From positions 29,507,686 to 29,571,685 of the forward strand of contig NC_083604.1 of NCBI RefSeq assembly GCF_029168945.1: a stretch of DNA of 64,000 bases, given 5' to 3'. Below are positions 59,783-64,000 of this stretch, piece by piece (position 1 is the stretch's first letter; each line of letters opens with the position of its first letter). Origin of the DNA: Cannabis sativa (taxonomy: Eukaryota > Streptophyta > Magnoliopsida > Rosales > Cannabaceae). The position numbers were made by a program, and so were the translations under genes. Below the pieces are notes generated by a model, which saw only the letters and a program-made list of their open reading frames with translations, did not search any database and was not told the DNA's origin.

Positions 59783-61478
59783 GGTTATACAGGATACTAC
59801 AAAATAATAAAAATCAATAAATAGAAATCAATAATGGTTTAACACAAAATCAATTCAGAAATTATAAGCACATAGCAAGTAGGAATGATATGAGAAAATA
59901 CTAAAAAATATAATCCTAAATAATTTCCAAGGTTTTTCAACAAACTGATATGAGTGTCCCGGCTAGGCGAGAGTCAAAGCTACCATCCATTGAATAGAGT
60001 TGTCCGCTCATCTAAAATGTTAAACATTCTAGAACCCTTTTATTCGATCAAGATTGGAATACAACGTTGTCCCGTTTAGGCGAGAGTCAAGGCTATTCTA
60101 TCTTATGAGCTTCTACCATTGTTTCATAATTTGCAAGTCAAATATGGTCACCACCATTAGGGTGATCCATACCATATAAAACACTTACAAACTACTTATC
60201 TTTCGAGATTAAACGGTGCGAAATTGTTAATGAACGTTCCTCCATCAGGGAGGATTACTCACTAAAACAAACGCGATGTAAAACCAACAATGGACATCGA
60301 ATATCTTAATAATAATAAAGCTCATTCTTTAAAATGTATTTTCTTTATTATTCTAATAAATATATTCATTAAATATTGAATTTAGAATTAAAAAATTCAA
60401 AATAAGAATTTAATTTAATATTTATAAAATTATACTTAGATGGTGATTGAAATAAAATGAATTATTTCCATCTTAGTAGTAATTTTAAATATAAATATTA
60501 AGAAAAATTAATTTAAGTTGTATTAATTTAATTAATTAGCAACTTAAACTAAATTTTGATAAGAATATATTTATTGTATTCGAAAAATAAAGTATAAAAC
60601 TATACAAATTTTTGAAAAATACTAAATAATAAATACTTAGAAAAAATACTTCAAGCAAAAATATCACCTATCTAGATTTTCCTTTTACTAATTAATTCAA
60701 TTCCTAATCATATATTTAAATTCATTTATTTTTAAATTAATCAATAGATGAAAAAATTATTGATTTAAGTTGGTCCAAGAATTAATTAAAATAAATAATT
60801 AATTTACAACTTAATCTATTTTTCAAGATAAATTCAAAAATATTGCATAATTAAAATGCAATTTTTCGAAATTGATTCATAAAATAAAGAAAAAATATAT
60901 TTTTAAAATTATTTAAATTTAAGTTGAAAAATTAAATTTGAACCTAAAAATAATTTTCTATTTAATTAATTGTCATGAAAAATAAATATTTAAGTATCAC
61001 AATGAAAATCAACTTAGATATTTAATTTTTCAATTTAATTAAATGTGTTAAATTCAAGAAATAAATAATTAAGTGTAGAGAAAGCTTAATTATTAATTTC
61101 TAGTTTAATACTAGGAAAAATATACTTAAATAAAATTTTACCAAAATTAATTATTTAAATAATTAATTTCACAATGTATAATATTTTCCTATTGAATATT
61201 AGAAATAATAAGTAGTCTAGAAACAACTATCTAGAAAATATCTTATTTGACTAAGTATCTTTTCAACAAAAATTTCAAAAAAATATCTAATTTAAGTTGT
61301 ATAGAAAAAAAATCTAGAACTTAAATATTTTCAAATTTATATTTAATGTTCAATTTAATTAAATATTAAATATTTAATAACTATTTCCTAGGATTCCTCA
61401 ACTTAATTTTAAATTTAAATAAAATAGTCAAATTTAAGTTAGATATGAAAAATTAGTTAATATAACTAATTTATAACT
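59783..61478 (-). other. Copia-D leader, gag-proximal part
   Basis: This is non-coding. On the minus strand it carries the pre-gag block: motif pair at 59955-59977 and 60068-60090, and the hairpin CCTCCCTGATGGAGG near 60238-60252, then AT-rich leader. It matches Copia-C down to about position 9131 and stops abruptly at 61478, where a Gypsy LTR fragment begins. Confidence 0.7.
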
Positions 61479-61933
61479 TTGAATGAAAATGAGAGAACAT
61501 GCAACATTAAACCTTTTGTTTCAGCCAAAAATAGATCAATTAACATTTAAATTTCCAATTTCCAAGTCCACTAAAGGACAAAACATAAATGGGGCAAAAT
61601 GACCATTTTGCCCCTCTACACTAAAATAGCATAAAGAGCACTAAAGGGGTATTTTGGGAAATTCTAAATTCCCGGCCAATCCCGACATTCCCAATGTCTA
61701 ATAAACCGTCCCACAATACTAACATACTAAGTTGTGATTTTACTAAGCCAAACACCGAGTTCCATGTTACGGCCACCGGAAATGCAAACTTATGAAAATC
61801 ACTATATGACATAAAATGCATTTCAGAATTCAATAATAACAGTATAAATAATTATTTAAATAGCTATAAATAATTTTCCATAATTAAATATAATTAACTG
61901 CTAATTTCCAAATTAAACTAAGCGGTCTTTACA
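61479..61933 (-). repeat. Truncated Gypsy LTR (first ~455 bp)
   Basis: On the minus strand it starts TGTAAAGACCGCTTAGTTTA and follows the Gypsy-F LTR start with many differences. Shared text includes TGGAAATTAGCAGTTA, GGGACGGTTTATTAGACATT and CATTTTGCCCC. It fades out near 61479. It stands where the conserved middle block of the Copia leader would be. No target duplication was found. Confidence 0.7.
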
Positions 61934-63030
61934 ATAAATGATTTAAAAATAACCATAAAAAGATAGTTTCAATATCATTTCTAATCTTATAATTTTATAA
62001 AATTAAAATAATAAAATAAACTAATTTTAAAATAAATATGGTTAGGCACTTATTATTTTAAGAATAAAATAATAAACAAACAATAATTATCCTAATTATA
62101 TGCAAAATATCTCAAATTAAGCATTATTCAAATTACTATAGAAATATCTAAGTTATTTAAATATTTAAAATATAATTTATAAATTTCTAATAAGTAAAAT
62201 GATATAAAATAGCATAAATATCATTTTTCTAAGTTATAATTTGTAAACAATTAAATATTTAAAAAAAATAACCAATTTTTTAATTTGAAAATATTATGGT
62301 TAGAATATCTATAAAAATATCTAAGTTAATTTCAAATTTATTAATTATTTCATTTATCTTATAAGATAATTTTAATTTAATATTTAAAATTAAAAGGATA
62401 AGGCTATCATTTAATTTAAAATATGTGCAATATTAAAATATCTGATCTTATAATTAAATAATATATAAATATTAAAGAAATTAACAAATTTTAAAAATCT
62501 TGCCATAATTTAAAAAATAAAATAATTTATTTTTAAATTTAAACCTCAAAATATTATTAATAATAATAATCTATTAAAAAATAAATATTATTAATTTAAA
62601 ATTGATATTTAAGTTTAAATATATTAAAAATATTATTTTATTTTGAAATTAGGGTTTGAAAATTGGGAAAATTTGAAATTGGGAAAAAATACCATGAAAT
62701 TTAGATTTTTGGGTGAAATCCCCCATGCTGCCCACAGGAGGCTGCAAGCAGGGAGCTACGCGTGAGGAGATGGGCTATCGCTGGGTGTCATGTGCGGCAA
62801 ACACGGGCGCTTGCAGGGTGATGCGTGTTTGAAGGCTGGGCGAGACACGACTTTAGACAAAAAATGTTTGGGTCGCGCGCGCGCATCATGCCTCCTTGTT
62901 CGAGATGCTGGTGCGATTGAGCACCCATCTCGACACCCATATGCATCCGATTTTCAAACCTTTATAATATTCTCACTTTTTATCAGAATCGAGTTTCGTA
63001 AAAATCAAAATTGGTTAATTTTTCACATGG
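61934..63030 (-). other. Copia leader, LTR-proximal part
   Basis: This is AT-rich non-coding DNA with the character of the Copia-B leader on the minus strand (TTATAAGATCAGATATTTTA near 62450). A GC-rich island at about 62720-62950 contains a CGCGCGCGCG run (62874-62883), and AACCAATTTTGATTTTT near 63010 matches Copia-B 22660. It may be the rest of the Copia-D leader or part of another copy. No LTR of this family follows. Confidence 0.5.
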
Positions 63031-64000
63031 AATCTATTGACTGGGGTTTTCGGCAGCCAATTTAATAATATGTATGAGAAAGCTGTAGGAAGTTTAATCA
63101 TGAGATTTTTACGTGGTTGCGGCATTAATGAGCCTTAGCCCACGAGTCTTTCTTATTTATGAGAGTATTTATTACAGAGTATGTTCTTGGTAGTTTTCTC
63201 TCCTAATTGCTCTCTTTAATTCTTATGAGCCCAGAATTCTGGACCCCTATCTAGTGTATTTGGGGGGTATTTATAATGTTTTTTTGGGGTGATCCCTAGA
63301 ACTGAAGCACTTGTCTTTCTGTGTAGTTTCAGTAGGGGCACATAATGCCAGTAGATACAAAATAGGAAATACATGACCTATACCTTAGGTCTCTTAGGGG
63401 TTAGGTGGATAAAGTCTTTTATCCATTCTTGATTGAAGTGATCTCTCATAAAGTAGTCATCACTAGCCTTATTAATCATAGCATAATAGCTGTACAAGAG
63501 GGGTTACGCCGTCAGACTTATTGATTATGGCAGTTCCAATACGTTTTCTCCCATGCAGGATTAAATGCAAGGTGATTGTTCAAATAATGTCATGTTCCCC
63601 CCGGAGGTCCCTTGGCGTTCCTCTGGTCTCTGGGAGTACGTTGAGCTTTTACCTTTCCTCCAGGAGGGCATATTCTTGGTGACACTCCTGAAGCTGGGAG
63701 ACTTAGTCGATTGATCTACGAGTTCCGCCTCTTAGATCCAGGTGTCGTCGTCATACTGGTCCACGTATTTTGGGCGAAAATAGGGACAATATTTACCCCC
63801 CAAGCCTTGTTTGGTGTGAAGCAAACAAGGCTTGCTTAGGTGTCTCCTGCTGTCTCATTGATTTCCTGGCACGTGCTTCGGGCTCATGGGCTGAATTTAT
63901 GACAGGCATCATTAAAATTTATTGTTTTTTTGCAGGAAACGATTCTCTTCTCGTCGACTAATGATCTGGCGCATTTAATGGGTGTCAGACAAATACTCAG
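63031..64000 (-). repeat. Probable minus-strand LTR, incomplete
   Basis: No gene is seen. On the minus strand there is a TATA box (TATAAATA, plus 63268-63275). About 150 bp further come CTCGTGGGCTAAGGCTCATT and ACCACGTAAAAATC, then CTTTCTCATACA and GGCTGCCGAAAACCCCAG, an arrangement I associate with R-U5 regions of plant Ty3/gypsy LTRs. The junction with Copia leader near 63031 would then be its U5 end. The U3 part, with a strong hairpin at 63801-63834, runs off the window. The class is inferred from memory of such repeats. Confidence 0.4.
63801..63834. repeat. Hairpin with 13-bp perfect arms
   Basis: CAAGCCTTGTTTG and CAAACAAGGCTTG are exact inverted arms around the eight bases GTGTGAAG. 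The hairpin follows TTTACCCCC and lies in the presumed U3 of the right-end LTR. Confidence 0.75.

Noticed and set aside
62790..63065. A 91-codon frame near the right end
   Set aside because: It crosses the GC-rich leader island and the junction to another repeat, and has no recognisable motif.
1..64000. Host protein-coding genes, tRNA or rRNA genes
   Set aside because: None was recognised on either strand. All extended protein similarity I could read is to retrotransposon Gag or Pol.

Overview
The window looks like repeat-rich, AT-rich intergenic DNA from a flowering plant, probably a eudicot with a large genome; the species cannot be read from it. No host gene was found. Nearly every base belongs to LTR retrotransposons nested inside one another, plus one foldback MITE. 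The names Copia-A to Copia-G (no F), Tat, Gypsy-F and solo LTR S are my own labels.

The oldest recognisable layer is a decayed plus-strand Tat-clade Ty3/gypsy element, visible in pieces at 19464-20562 (reverse transcriptase), 30754-33288 (RNase H, archaeal-like second RNase H, integrase) and 45283-45862 (3' tail). Copia-E (minus strand; 5' LTR at 5160-5297 plus 17716-19463) lies directly against its left side. Copia-B (20563-30748, TSD GTACA) splits its pol. A chromodomain Gypsy element (Gypsy-F, outer limits 33289-45277, TSD AGTCA) sits in its 3' tandem repeats. Copia-D (minus strand, from 45863) interrupts its tail. Copia-E is itself broken by Copia-A (window start to 4435) and Copia-C (5298-17710, TSD ATGAC). 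The 3' LTR of Copia-C carries a minus-strand Gypsy solo LTR (14365-16627, TSD ATCTA). The LTR of Copia-D is split by Copia-G (45877-56582, TSD TATTT), whose leader holds a 370-bp MITE (49649-50018, TSD TTAATTAAA).

The Copia elements share 1.8-1.9 kb LTRs (TGTTGGGTTTT...CCAACA), a long AT-rich leader with a GC-rich island and a palindrome, and a structured block before gag. Their coding content differs. A and B have no recognisable gag and carry the same eroded pol. C and D keep a gag with only a pol relic. G keeps all pol domains, though with several nonsense codons and frameshifts. This suggests mobilisation in trans.

Gypsy-F is unusual in two ways. A 2.27-kb block of Tat sequence plus a whole LTR is repeated inside its 3' end, almost without change. 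Its first LTR and its coding region also carry many small changes clustered at CAG, CTG and CCGG sites, which break the reading frames and may be sequencing artefacts at methylated CHG sites.

The right end (61479-64000) is a patchwork of a truncated Gypsy LTR, more Copia leader and a probable minus-strand LTR that runs off the window.
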